Part shown: positions 8,011 through 14,106 of the stretch, piece by piece
Position numbering within the stretch: the first letter of the stretch is position 1
Layout: each line of letters begins with the position of its first letter
Origin: UBA652 sp964598235
Lineage (GTDB): Bacteria; Pseudomonadota; Gammaproteobacteria; Nitrosococcales; Methylophagaceae
Assembly (NCBI GenBank): GCA_964598235.1
Contig: CAZRAY010000041.1
Coordinates: 1 to 16,232, forward strand
Reading direction: 5' to 3'
DNA length: 16,232 nucleotides
Notes under the pieces: generated by a model
Databases searched by the model: none
What the model was told of the DNA's origin: nothing
What the model saw: only the letters and a program-made list of their open reading frames with translations
Made by a program: the position numbers and the translations under genes

Positions 8011-8628
8011 CGCATCGCCAGGAGGCGGTTCCGTGATAGGCCCGCCATAATGGGCGGCAACGCCATTAAAATCATCCGCAGTTGGGATATCGAGATCACT
8101 AATGAATGCGGCCATAATAGCGGAAGCCGTTTCCTCGTGATCTAGGCCAAGCGCATGCCCGAGTTCATGCACGGCAACACGACGAAAATCAATAGACTCA
8201 ATAACCAATGGGCCTCGATAGACGTCCCAAGCAATTGCAGAATTAAATAATATATCGGTTTTTACTATTTCGGTAGTCGCCCCTGTAGTCGGTGTAAAAA
8301 TCAGAGTTACCGCTAAAGTAGAATCACCAAAGGCAGTATCACAAGTGTCAGAAGAAAAATCAACAAAATTGCGGAGATCTGTTTGTGAGCAACGCGGGAC
8401 CCCCGTATTTGATAGCAAAAAATCAAATTTAGAGTTATTACGCCAAGAGGCTGCTGCTTGAGTAAATGCATTCTTCCAAGTGATACCGTTGGGTGATGTG
8501 CCAGTCATAGGGCCAATGTACATGGTCGTGGATGGTTGGGGCCATTTTGCTGGAATCAATACAAAAGCATATGCAGCCATAGAAGAGAAAAACAGAAAGA
8601 GGCCCAGAATAAGAGCGGATTTTTTCAT
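7501..8628 (-). CDS. Secreted matrixin-like (M10) zinc metalloprotease
   Basis: The 375-residue protein has a signal peptide (MKKSALILGLFLFFSSMAAYA) directly followed by a matrixin-type catalytic domain (about 25-200). The zinc motif HELGHALGLDH gives ligands His154, His158 and His164, with catalytic Glu155. Met172 in SAIM fits the Met-turn of metzincins. No propeptide with a cysteine switch is visible, so latency must be controlled differently or not at all. The C-terminal region (about 207-375) is the Ig-like LEEP/RGWV module shared across the operon. Only 3 bases separate it from the upstream gene, whose last codons supply GAGGG as ribosome binding site, suggesting translational coupling. 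It probably acts outside the cytoplasm as an endopeptidase; substrates are unknown. Confidence 0.88.
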   Translation of the reverse strand: MKKSALILGLFLFFSSMAAYAFVLIPAKWPQPSTTMYIGPMTGTSPNGITWKNAFTQAAASWRNNSKFDFLLSNTGVPRCSQTDLRNFVDFSSDTCDTAFGDSTLAVTLIFTPTTGATTEIVKTDILFNSAIAWDVYRGPLVIESIDFRRVAVHELGHALGLDHEETASAIMAAFISDLDIPTADDFNGVAAHYGGPITEPPPGDAPIVIALEEPAVSGISNGISNLRGWVVGLASIQKVELFVDNNFYSNVPVGSARADVASLFPQYPDSGNAGFSMAFPYYSLAPGSHTVLVRATDLNNNTQEASAIFNVVRFNQTASEFIEKSGVNVQGATASFPFANQIKIDNALLNGQAFSFQLEWEPAAQAFVVKQTTP

Positions 8629-8631
8629 GGC

Positions 8632-9258
8632 TTATTGGCCCTCTGCTAATCTGTTACGTAAGGTGGATTTAAATTGCTCAAGGGTATAAGGGGCAGAAAG
8701 TTCGGATGCGCGCATCACTTGGATTCCAGCGGCAATACCATTGCTAATACCGTTCACTTCTGGTGCATCATTAGGGAGGAACTCAATTTGCGTAATAGTT
8801 TGTTTTTGTGCTGTTTTAACAATTTTTTCTCCAGAAGCACTATCCATTTCGACTACAAAAATTCCCTGTTCCCAGCCATAAATTGGATTGACTTGGCGGC
8901 GAGATGGATTTTCGATAAAGAAAACACCTTCTTGTCCCAGGGCCGGAATATGTTGACCGCCGACACGGAGCGCAAGGCCATTAAGAGAGCCGCCCAGAAA
9001 GCTAATGTCAATAGTGGGTTGACCCCAGCTGCCTTTAACAATATCAGTGATATTGATCGTTAGAATAGTATGGATATGTTTGCCTTCACCTGGTTCAACA
9101 CGTTGACCGGTAACGGTGCCTTGAATAATCAATGCACTACCTTCTAGCATACGATCCATGTGTACTTTTTCAGCGGCAGCGAAAGAAAAGCTGCTAGTCA
9201 AAGCAAGGCCAAATATAAATCCTAGTTTTATTAGTAAAGGGGCTAAGCGTTTAATCAT
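8632..9258 (-). CDS. Small exported protein encoded between two matrixins
   Basis: The 208-residue protein has a signal peptide (hydrophobic run about 8-25, ending SFAAA). The mature part is beta-rich: SALIIQGTVTGQ, a TINITDIVKGSW stretch, ISFLGGSLNGL, and QEGVFFIENPS followed by GWEQGIFVVEMD. I know no named domain, but proteins of this build are often encoded beside secreted matrixins; this is from memory. It could be a partner, inhibitor or chaperone of the proteases, which is inference only. Residues about 167-180, APEVNGISNGIAAG, resemble the start of the Ig-like module in its neighbours. The ATG has GGAG five bases upstream. It follows the large protease by 51 bases and precedes the second by 3. 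Confidence 0.75.
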   Translation of the reverse strand: MIKRLAPLLIKLGFIFGLALTSSFSFAAAEKVHMDRMLEGSALIIQGTVTGQRVEPGEGKHIHTILTINITDIVKGSWGQPTIDISFLGGSLNGLALRVGGQHIPALGQEGVFFIENPSRRQVNPIYGWEQGIFVVEMDSASGEKIVKTAQKQTITQIEFLPNDAPEVNGISNGIAAGIQVMRASELSAPYTLEQFKSTLRNRLAEGQ

Positions 9259-9306
9259 AATTTCTCCAATTTCTTGCTTTGCAAGTTAATATTCTCAGTT
9301 GAGTAA

Positions 9307-9326
9307 AGATTATTGTTTAATAATCT
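9307..9326 (-). other. AT-rich hairpin across the large protease stop codon
   Basis: AGATTATT (9307-9314) pairs perfectly with AATAATCT (9319-9326) around a 4-base loop, spanning the stop codon at 9310-9312. No U-tract follows on the minus strand, so this is not a standard terminator. It could affect mRNA decay between the first and second genes, or be chance in AT-rich sequence. Confidence 0.3.
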
Positions 9327-9813
9327 CTTGAATCTCAAACTGTTGCGTGGCTGTTTGCCATTGTAACCTTAATGTGTAAGATTTGCCATCGGCAACAAAA
9401 CTTGAGATCAAAATCTGTTCATTATTGATTTGTACCGTAGCAGAATTCAGCGTGACAGCATTGAGATCAGAAATGAAAGCATTATCGAAGCGCGCTGTAT
9501 TAAATAGGGCGCTACTATCTTGCGTTAAACCATTTATATCGTGGGCGCGGACCAATGCGGTATGGCTTCCTGCGGTAAGCTCAGAGTAGGCAAAGGCCAT
9601 AGAAAAGCCAGACTTATCTGCATTAGGATATTGTGGGAAGGCGTTGCCTACATCGCCTCGTGAGCCGCCAGAAGGCACATCAGTAACATACTGGCCGTCA
9701 ATAAATAATTCAATCTTGCTAATGGCAGCAAGGCCTACTACCCAACCGCGTAAGTTGGCAATACCATTGCTGGTGAACAAGGCGGCAGGTTCTTCCAAAG
9801 TTAGAATAATCGG
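9310..9813 (-). repeat. Ig-like LEEP/RGWV module, second copy in large protease
   Basis: This C-terminal copy (residues about 616-782) lies 585 bases (195 codons) from the first copy. It has LTLEEP, GIANLRGWVVGLAAISK, FIDGQYVTDVPSGG, the FPQYPNADKSGFSMAFAY block, then a capping part ending LQWQTATQQFEIQEI. Confidence 0.85.
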
Positions 9814-11658
9814 CGCATCAACAGGGGAGGTTGAGGTGATAAACGGCGTCAATTCTTTTTCTGTTGAACCGTCATTAAAGAAGGGAGATACATTGCCTAA
9901 TAAGGAGACCGATGTCATTTCAAACTGTTGGGTGGCCACGCGCCAACTTAAGTCAATATTATAGGTTTTTCCATCGGCTTTTAAATTGGAAATGATAATG
10001 TTTTGTCCAGAAATTGCGGCACTGGCATTAGACAAGGTAACGGTGTTTGGATCAGAAATAAATTCATTTTCTAACCGTGCAACTCGGAATGTTGTGCTGG
10101 CATCTTGGGTGAGGCCATTGACATTATGTGCACGGATTAACGCCGTATGATTGCCAGTAGAGAGGCCCGTATAAGCAAAAGCCATTGAAAATCCAGCGGC
10201 GGCAGAATTTGGATATTGTGGGAAGGCATTGGCCACATCGAGCCGTGAGGCGCCAGAAGGGATATCTGTAATATATTGGCCATCAATAAATAATTCAATT
10301 TTGCTAATGGCGGCAAGGCCCACCACCCAGCCGCGTAAATTGGCGATACCTGTGCTGGTATCGCTGACAGAGGGCTCTTCCAAGGTTGCAATAATAGCAG
10401 GATCATTCCCGCCGCCTTCCGTGACATCGCTTACGGAAATAGAGAACGCTTGACTATCCGTTAGCCCACCATTATCGGTGACGGTAACCGTTACGTTATA
10501 CACATTATTTGCGCCACTATCGCTGGGGATTTCGAAATCAGGGGCTGAGATAAAGGCGAGATTGCCAGAAGTAGATCCTATCGTAAATTTCGAGGCATCT
10601 GCACCACCTGTGATGGTAAACGTTTTAGTGCCCCCTTCAGCGTCTGAGACCGTGATCGGCGTATAAACAGCGATCGTGTTTTCAGCAATGTTGCGAGAGG
10701 GATTACTGGTGATATTCGGCGCCGTATTGCCGCCGCCTTCCGTGACATCGCTTACGGAAATAGAGAACGCTTGGCTATCCGTTAGCCCACCATTATCGGT
10801 CACAGTGATGGTCACGTTATATACATTATTTGCACCGCTATCGCTTGGGATCTCAAAATCAGGTGCGGAGGTGAAAACGAGGTTGCCAGAGGCGGAACCC
10901 AGTGTGAATTTTGAGGAATCTGCGCCGCCAGTAATGGCGAAGGTCATTGCGCCTCCCTCGGCATCGGTCACGGTGATGGGTGTGTAAACGGTGATTGTGT
11001 TTTCAGCGACAGTACGCGCTGCACTACTGGTAATATTAGGTGGGGTGTTGGCAACTACTAGGCCATAGATAGCAGCAACACCTGCGATATCATCGGCCTG
11101 TGGTATCTCAGTGCCACCAATGTTTGGCAGCATAATGGCGGGGAAAACACCAGAGTGATCCAAGCCTAGCGCATGGCCCATTTCATGCACTGCAACACGG
11201 CGAAAATCGAACCCAGTACCACTTGTGCCTGAATAAACTCCCCAGCTTTTACCTGAATTAAAAATGATATTACTTTCGACTGCCGTGCCTACTGTGGCAG
11301 GGGGCACGGCGGCAAAAAAGCTGGTGAAGGTAACCGCAAGGGTCGATGCACCAAATGCGGAACCACAAAAATTAGGATGAAAAACGGCTTGATTGCCGCC
11401 GATGGCACAGGGATCAACAACTTCATTACCTAGGGAGCTAACATTAAAGGTAAAACCTGCGCTATTCCAACGACTCCCTGCTTGAGAGAGTGCGCCATCC
11501 CAATTGGCGCCGGTTGGTGTGTCTGGATCGCTAGTGGTAAAGTGGCCTTGCATCGAGGTCGCCGCGGACGGCCATTTGAAAGGCGACTCTTGGAAAGCAT
11601 AAGCGTTGGAGTTCAATAGGGTGAAGATGCCAATAAGCAAGAAAGACAAATTTTTCAT
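9310..11658 (-). CDS. Large secreted matrixin-like protease with cadherin-like and Ig-like repeats
   Basis: The 782-residue multidomain protein has a signal peptide (1-21, ending NAYA). The matrixin-type catalytic domain (about 25-202) carries HEMGHALGLDH: zinc ligands His158, His162 and His168, catalytic Glu159, and Met-turn Met176 in PAIM. Two cadherin-like repeats of exactly 107 residues follow (about 205-311 and 312-418), each with VAENT, PITVxDAEGG, SGNL and a DNGGLTDSQAF ending, separated by EGGGN linkers. Two copies of the Ig-like LEEP/RGWV module follow (about 421-588 and 616-782), offset by 195 residues. No propeptide or C-terminal sorting signal is visible. It is the first gene of the minus-strand operon, with a weak ribosome binding site. 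The architecture suggests an extracellular protease tethered or targeted by its repeats, possibly to polysaccharide or protein matrix; calcium binding by the cadherin-like units is possible. Substrates are unknown. Confidence 0.88.
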   Translation of the reverse strand: MKNLSFLLIGIFTLLNSNAYAFQESPFKWPSAATSMQGHFTTSDPDTPTGANWDGALSQAGSRWNSAGFTFNVSSLGNEVVDPCAIGGNQAVFHPNFCGSAFGASTLAVTFTSFFAAVPPATVGTAVESNIIFNSGKSWGVYSGTSGTGFDFRRVAVHEMGHALGLDHSGVFPAIMLPNIGGTEIPQADDIAGVAAIYGLVVANTPPNITSSAARTVAENTITVYTPITVTDAEGGAMTFAITGGADSSKFTLGSASGNLVFTSAPDFEIPSDSGANNVYNVTITVTDNGGLTDSQAFSISVSDVTEGGGNTAPNITSNPSRNIAENTIAVYTPITVSDAEGGTKTFTITGGADASKFTIGSTSGNLAFISAPDFEIPSDSGANNVYNVTVTVTDNGGLTDSQAFSISVSDVTEGGGNDPAIIATLEEPSVSDTSTGIANLRGWVVGLAAISKIELFIDGQYITDIPSGASRLDVANAFPQYPNSAAAGFSMAFAYTGLSTGNHTALIRAHNVNGLTQDASTTFRVARLENEFISDPNTVTLSNASAAISGQNIIISNLKADGKTYNIDLSWRVATQQFEMTSVSLLGNVSPFFNDGSTEKELTPFITSTSPVDAPIILTLEEPAALFTSNGIANLRGWVVGLAAISKIELFIDGQYVTDVPSGGSRGDVGNAFPQYPNADKSGFSMAFAYSELTAGSHTALVRAHDINGLTQDSSALFNTARFDNAFISDLNAVTLNSATVQINNEQILISSFVADGKSYTLRLQWQTATQQFEIQEIIKQ
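9895..10398 (-). repeat. Ig-like LEEP/RGWV module, first copy in large protease
   Basis: This internal copy (residues about 421-588) is nearly identical to the second through GIANLRGWVVGLAAISK and FIDGQY. It differs more in its capping part, which ends LSWRVATQQFEMTS. It includes its own capping strands, so the module duplicated as a whole unit. Confidence 0.85.
10405..10725 (-). repeat. Cadherin-like repeat, second unit
   Basis: This unit of 107 codons aligns without gaps to the neighbouring unit at a 321-base offset. It encodes the VAENT-like NIAENT start, the DAEGG turn and the DNGGLTDSQAF ending. Bases 10409-10479 match the other unit at 70 of 71 positions, with far more silent differences beyond. 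Confidence 0.85.
10726..11046 (-). repeat. Cadherin-like repeat, first unit
   Basis: This is the first 107-codon unit after the catalytic domain, with TVAENT, PITVTDAEGG, SGNLVF, DFEIPSDSG and DNGGLTDSQAF. This pattern fits cadherin-like repeats of secreted bacterial proteins. Confidence 0.83.
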
Positions 11659-11698
11659 TAGAATTTTTAGGCGCTTTAAAAGTAAAGTATGGCGTTAA

Positions 11699-11728
11699 AT
11701 CATAGCATGCTTAATTTGTGAAGGTGAA
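11699..11728 (-). promoter_or_regulatory. Candidate promoter of the secreted protease operon
   Basis: On the minus strand TTCACC (11728-11723) and TATGAT (11704-11699) are 18 bases apart, a reasonable sigma-70-like pair. It lies 40 bases before the protease start codon. The operon could also be read through from plsY, since no terminator is seen in the 102-base gap. Confidence 0.4.
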
Positions 11729-11760
11729 AATATAGGCAACAATTCAAGTGTGGCCGAGAT

Positions 11761-12354
11761 TCATGGCTTGGTCTCTTCGCCGGAGAGCAGGCGTTTTATA
11801 TTGCTGTGATGGCGTGCGATAAGGAGCAATGCCATAATTAAAATAATCCAGCGCACTATCGGATTATCAATAAGCCAGAGGCTATAAATGGGTGTCATGG
11901 CGGCTGCGATGAGGGCGGAGAGAGAGGAGGTGCGAGTAAGCAGAAATACAGCGATCCAAGTGACGATAGTGGCCAGCGCGAGCACGGGCGATAGTGCAAG
12001 GAAGGCGCCAATTGCGGTGGCCACGCCTTTACCGCCTTTAAATTGGAAAAAAACAGGGTAGAGATGGCCGATAAAAGCAAAAAAGGCGGTGGCGGCGATC
12101 CAAATAGGATGGAGGCCGAGCATTTTTGCAATAAGCACGGGAATAATACCTTTTAATACATCAAAGAATAAGACTGTGGCAGCAAGTTTTTTGCCACCGA
12201 TGCGCAAAACATTGGTGGCGCCTGGATTGCCGGAGCCTTCATCACGGGGATCAGGTAGGCCGGCGAGTTTGCAGAGGATGATAGCGCTGGATAAAGAGCC
12301 GATTAAGTAGGCGCCGAGCAGGATAAGACCGGTTAAAAGTGACAATTCGGACAT
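11761..12354 (-). CDS. plsY: Glycerol-3-phosphate acyltransferase PlsY
   Basis: PlsY is an inner-membrane enzyme that transfers an acyl group from acyl-phosphate to sn-glycerol-3-phosphate, making lysophosphatidic acid for phospholipid synthesis. The 197-residue protein has about five membrane spans. It carries the three known active-site motifs: GSLSSAIILCKL near residues 19-30, GSGNPGATNVLR (about 41-52), and GHLYPVFFQFKGGKGVAT (about 96-113). The length is normal. GAGG at 12368-12365, ten bases before the ATG, is the likely ribosome binding site. The gene is divergent from folB across only 40 bases, and the candidate folB -10 element overlaps its start codon. It lies 102 bases before the protease operon on the same strand. 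Confidence 0.96.
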   Translation of the reverse strand: MSELSLLTGLILLGAYLIGSLSSAIILCKLAGLPDPRDEGSGNPGATNVLRIGGKKLAATVLFFDVLKGIIPVLIAKMLGLHPIWIAATAFFAFIGHLYPVFFQFKGGKGVATAIGAFLALSPVLALATIVTWIAVFLLTRTSSLSALIAAAMTPIYSLWLIDNPIVRWIILIMALLLIARHHSNIKRLLSGEETKP

Positions 12355-12362
12355 GGTATGAT
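12354..12362 (+). promoter_or_regulatory. Candidate extended -10 for folB
   Basis: TGGTATGAT matches the extended -10 form (TGn followed by a TATAAT-like hexamer) and lies 32 bases before the folB ATG. No good -35 is seen 17 bases upstream, as is usual for extended -10 promoters. It touches the plsY start codon on the opposite strand. Confidence 0.4.
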
Positions 12363-12394
12363 GACCTCTCTAAAGAACCATATAAAGTAACGCA

Positions 12395-12745
12395 ATGGAT
12401 AAAATATACCTTAACGACCTGAAAATAGACACTATTATTGGTGTGTTTGATTGGGAGCGGGAAATTAAGCAAACGCTGCAATTTGATTTAGAAATGGATT
12501 GGGATATTGCTAAAGCGGCAGAATCGGATGATTTAGATGATACGCTTGATTACGGCACCATTGCGAAACACTTGGTGGCCCTCGTTGAGGCGAGTCGTTA
12601 TGCTTTGATAGAAACGTTGGCAGAAAAAGCATGTGAGATGTTATTGGCGAAGTTTCTGATGCCGAAAGTGACGTTAACGCTTACGAAGCCAGTAAAGCTG
12701 CATGGCGACAATTTTGCGAAAATTGTGATTACACGGTCGCGTTAA
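12395..12745 (+). CDS. folB: Dihydroneopterin aldolase FolB
   Basis: FolB cleaves 7,8-dihydroneopterin to 6-hydroxymethyl-7,8-dihydropterin and glycolaldehyde in folate synthesis. The 116-residue protein matches the family throughout: DLKIDTIIGVFDWERE with Trp20 and the conserved Glu21, the D-x-L-DYGTIA segment, the ALIETLAEKACEMLL helix and LTKPVKL with the likely catalytic Lys98. The length is normal (E. coli FolB is about 120 residues). The ribosome binding site is weak. It probably forms an operon with folK downstream, which catalyses the next step. The stop codon is embedded in TAATG, opening a 29-codon frame that runs into folK. Confidence 0.95.
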   Translation: MDKIYLNDLKIDTIIGVFDWEREIKQTLQFDLEMDWDIAKAAESDDLDDTLDYGTIAKHLVALVEASRYALIETLAEKACEMLLAKFLMPKVTLTLTKPVKLHGDNFAKIVITRSR

Positions 12746-12812
12746 TGAGCAATAGAAGCGTTTTCATGAAAAGTATTTTTTGCCAGGGCAAGGCAGAAAT
12801 AGTTGAAAAAGC

Positions 12813-12816
12813 GGAG
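12813..12816 (+). promoter_or_regulatory. Ribosome binding site deciding the folK start
   Basis: GGAG lies seven bases before ATG 12824. An alternative TTG at 12803 would add seven residues and has AAGGCAG a few bases upstream, so it cannot be excluded. Confidence 0.45.
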
Positions 12817-12823
12817 TTTACGA

Positions 12824-13417
12824 ATGGTAAATGAGCATTTTGATGCTATTTCTGACGCCGCTATGGCAGAAAAGACGAATCATGAAGGCGCTTCTGACGG
12901 TTATTTACTGGGTATTGGCAGCAACATCGATCCTGATCGACATATTCCACTCATTATTGCGGCGTTATTGCTTGAATTTCCTTATCTGCATCTTAGCCGT
13001 GTGATACGTATTCCGCCGGTGGGGATGAATTCGAATCAGTGTTTTTTAAACGTGGTGGTGAGTGTTGAAACGGCTTTAACGCAGCAGGCGCTCAAAGAAA
13101 AATGTAATGCGATTGAGGAATCTTTAGGTCGAGATCGCGAGGATGAAACGCGAAAAATCAAGGATCGCACCGCCGATATTGATATCCTAATGCCGTTTTG
13201 TCGCGAAGTCGTGTCAGATGTTATTCCTTCCGAGGTGACGGGAGAATATTTTTTATATCCTTTAATAACAGAGTTATTTGCTTTCTTAACGGGAGAAGCA
13301 GTGCCGGAGATCTTACAAGAAGGAGTGTGCTTACAGGCCCGTGGTTCAACGTTTGGAGAGGCGGCGACCACCATCTACCGGGATGCTGACACCTGTTATG
13401 AACGGGTTGTCGAGTAA
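12824..13417 (+). CDS. folK: 2-amino-4-hydroxy-6-hydroxymethyldihydropteridine pyrophosphokinase FolK
   Basis: FolK transfers pyrophosphate from ATP to 6-hydroxymethyldihydropterin, the step after FolB. The 197-residue protein carries LLGIGSNIDP (Gly32-Asn34), a conserved Pro-Pro in RIPPVGMNSNQCFLNVVV, and the signature DRTADIDIL with metal-binding Asp118 and Asp120. It is longer than E. coli FolK (159). About 26 extra residues precede the first strand, and the region after the DxD motif is divergent: the usual VPHP segment is not recognisable, although FLYPLITE fits the later conserved block. The last 24 codons overlap, on the opposite strand, the 3' end of the pteridine reductase gene. It is probably co-expressed with folB. 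Family assignment is firm; full activity is likely but the divergence is worth noting. Confidence 0.85.
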   Translation: MVNEHFDAISDAAMAEKTNHEGASDGYLLGIGSNIDPDRHIPLIIAALLLEFPYLHLSRVIRIPPVGMNSNQCFLNVVVSVETALTQQALKEKCNAIEESLGRDREDETRKIKDRTADIDILMPFCREVVSDVIPSEVTGEYFLYPLITELFAFLTGEAVPEILQEGVCLQARGSTFGEAATTIYRDADTCYERVVE

Positions 13418-14092
13418 GGCTTTTACAGCGAGGTAAACAGGCTCGGCACCGCCTTCCCCATTAGCCTCTTCGCCTGCATTCCCTCGCAAATAGGTTTCAG
13501 CTAGCATCGCTTGGCGAGTGGCTTCGCTATGTTGCGGGGCAAATAATACAGGCCCAGGCGCAATGGCGTTTACTTTGATATTCGGCGCATATTGCTTGGC
13601 CAAGCCGAGCGTTAGATTCTGCAAACCGGCTTTGGTTGAGCTATAAATATCGAATTTTGCGGTCGGATTATCGGCATTGATATCGGTGATATGGATAATA
13701 TCCGCGGGACTGCCCGCATTGCCGACAAGCTTTGGCTGTAAATGCTGATTAATAAGGTAGGGCGCGAGCATATGAATCGTGAAAAACTGGTGATATTGCG
13801 CTGCTGCTCGTTTGGGATCGGGATCGGTAGGTGCAAAGGCAGAGGCATTATGGATGATGGCGCGAAAATCCATGCTGAGGCTTTCTAGCTGATTGAGAAA
13901 ATTGAAAATGGCATCGCTATTATTCAAGTCCGCCTGCAAAGTCTGAACGCCTTGTTTTGCCAATGCCTCAATTTCTGCTGTTGGCGTGCGATAATGAGCG
14001 ATAACGGCATGGCCATCTTGGTGTAATCGCGTTGCAATATGCAGCCCAATGCGACGACCAGCGCCAGTCACTAAAATAACAGGATCAGACAT
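13346..14092 (-). CDS. folM: Pteridine reductase / dihydromonapterin reductase-like SDR (FolM)
   Basis: This NADPH-dependent short-chain reductase probably reduces dihydropterins such as dihydromonapterin or dihydrofolate. The 248-residue protein has the cofactor motif TGAGRRIG (9-16), typical of FolM/PTR1 with its Arg instead of the usual Gly-rich form. The active site is Asp137, Tyr150 and Lys154 (YSSTK). The 13-residue Asp-Tyr spacing and the Asp in place of the classical SDR Ser match pteridine reductase PTR1. It ends VDGGRRLSKR, as expected. ATG 14092 is chosen over TTG 14098 because GAAGG lies six bases upstream. Its neighbours folB and folK support a pterin role. It overlaps folK tail to tail by 72 bases, and only 14 bases separate its start from that of the divergent methyltransferase gene. 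Confidence 0.88.
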   Translation of the reverse strand: MSDPVILVTGAGRRIGLHIATRLHQDGHAVIAHYRTPTAEIEALAKQGVQTLQADLNNSDAIFNFLNQLESLSMDFRAIIHNASAFAPTDPDPKRAAAQYHQFFTIHMLAPYLINQHLQPKLVGNAGSPADIIHITDINADNPTAKFDIYSSTKAGLQNLTLGLAKQYAPNIKVNAIAPGPVLFAPQHSEATRQAMLAETYLRGNAGEEANGEGGAEPVYLAVKALLDNPFITGVSIPVDGGRRLSKR

Positions 14093-14098
14093 GAGCAA

Positions 14099-14103
14099 CC
14101 TTC
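14099..14103 (-). promoter_or_regulatory. Ribosome binding site of the folM-like gene
   Basis: GAAGG on the minus strand, six bases before the ATG at 14092, supports that start over the TTG at 14098, which would overlap the site. Confidence 0.5.
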
Positions 14104-14106
14104 ATT

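Noticed and set aside
9307..9326. Hairpin after the large protease taken as a terminator
   Set aside because: The stem is AT-rich and no U-tract follows on the minus strand, and the next gene begins 51 bases on with a good ribosome binding site.
9383..10987. Plus-strand open frames antisense to the large protease, some similar to each other
   Set aside because: Their mutual similarity simply reflects the repeated modules on the coding strand; they lack ribosome binding sites and plausible protein features.
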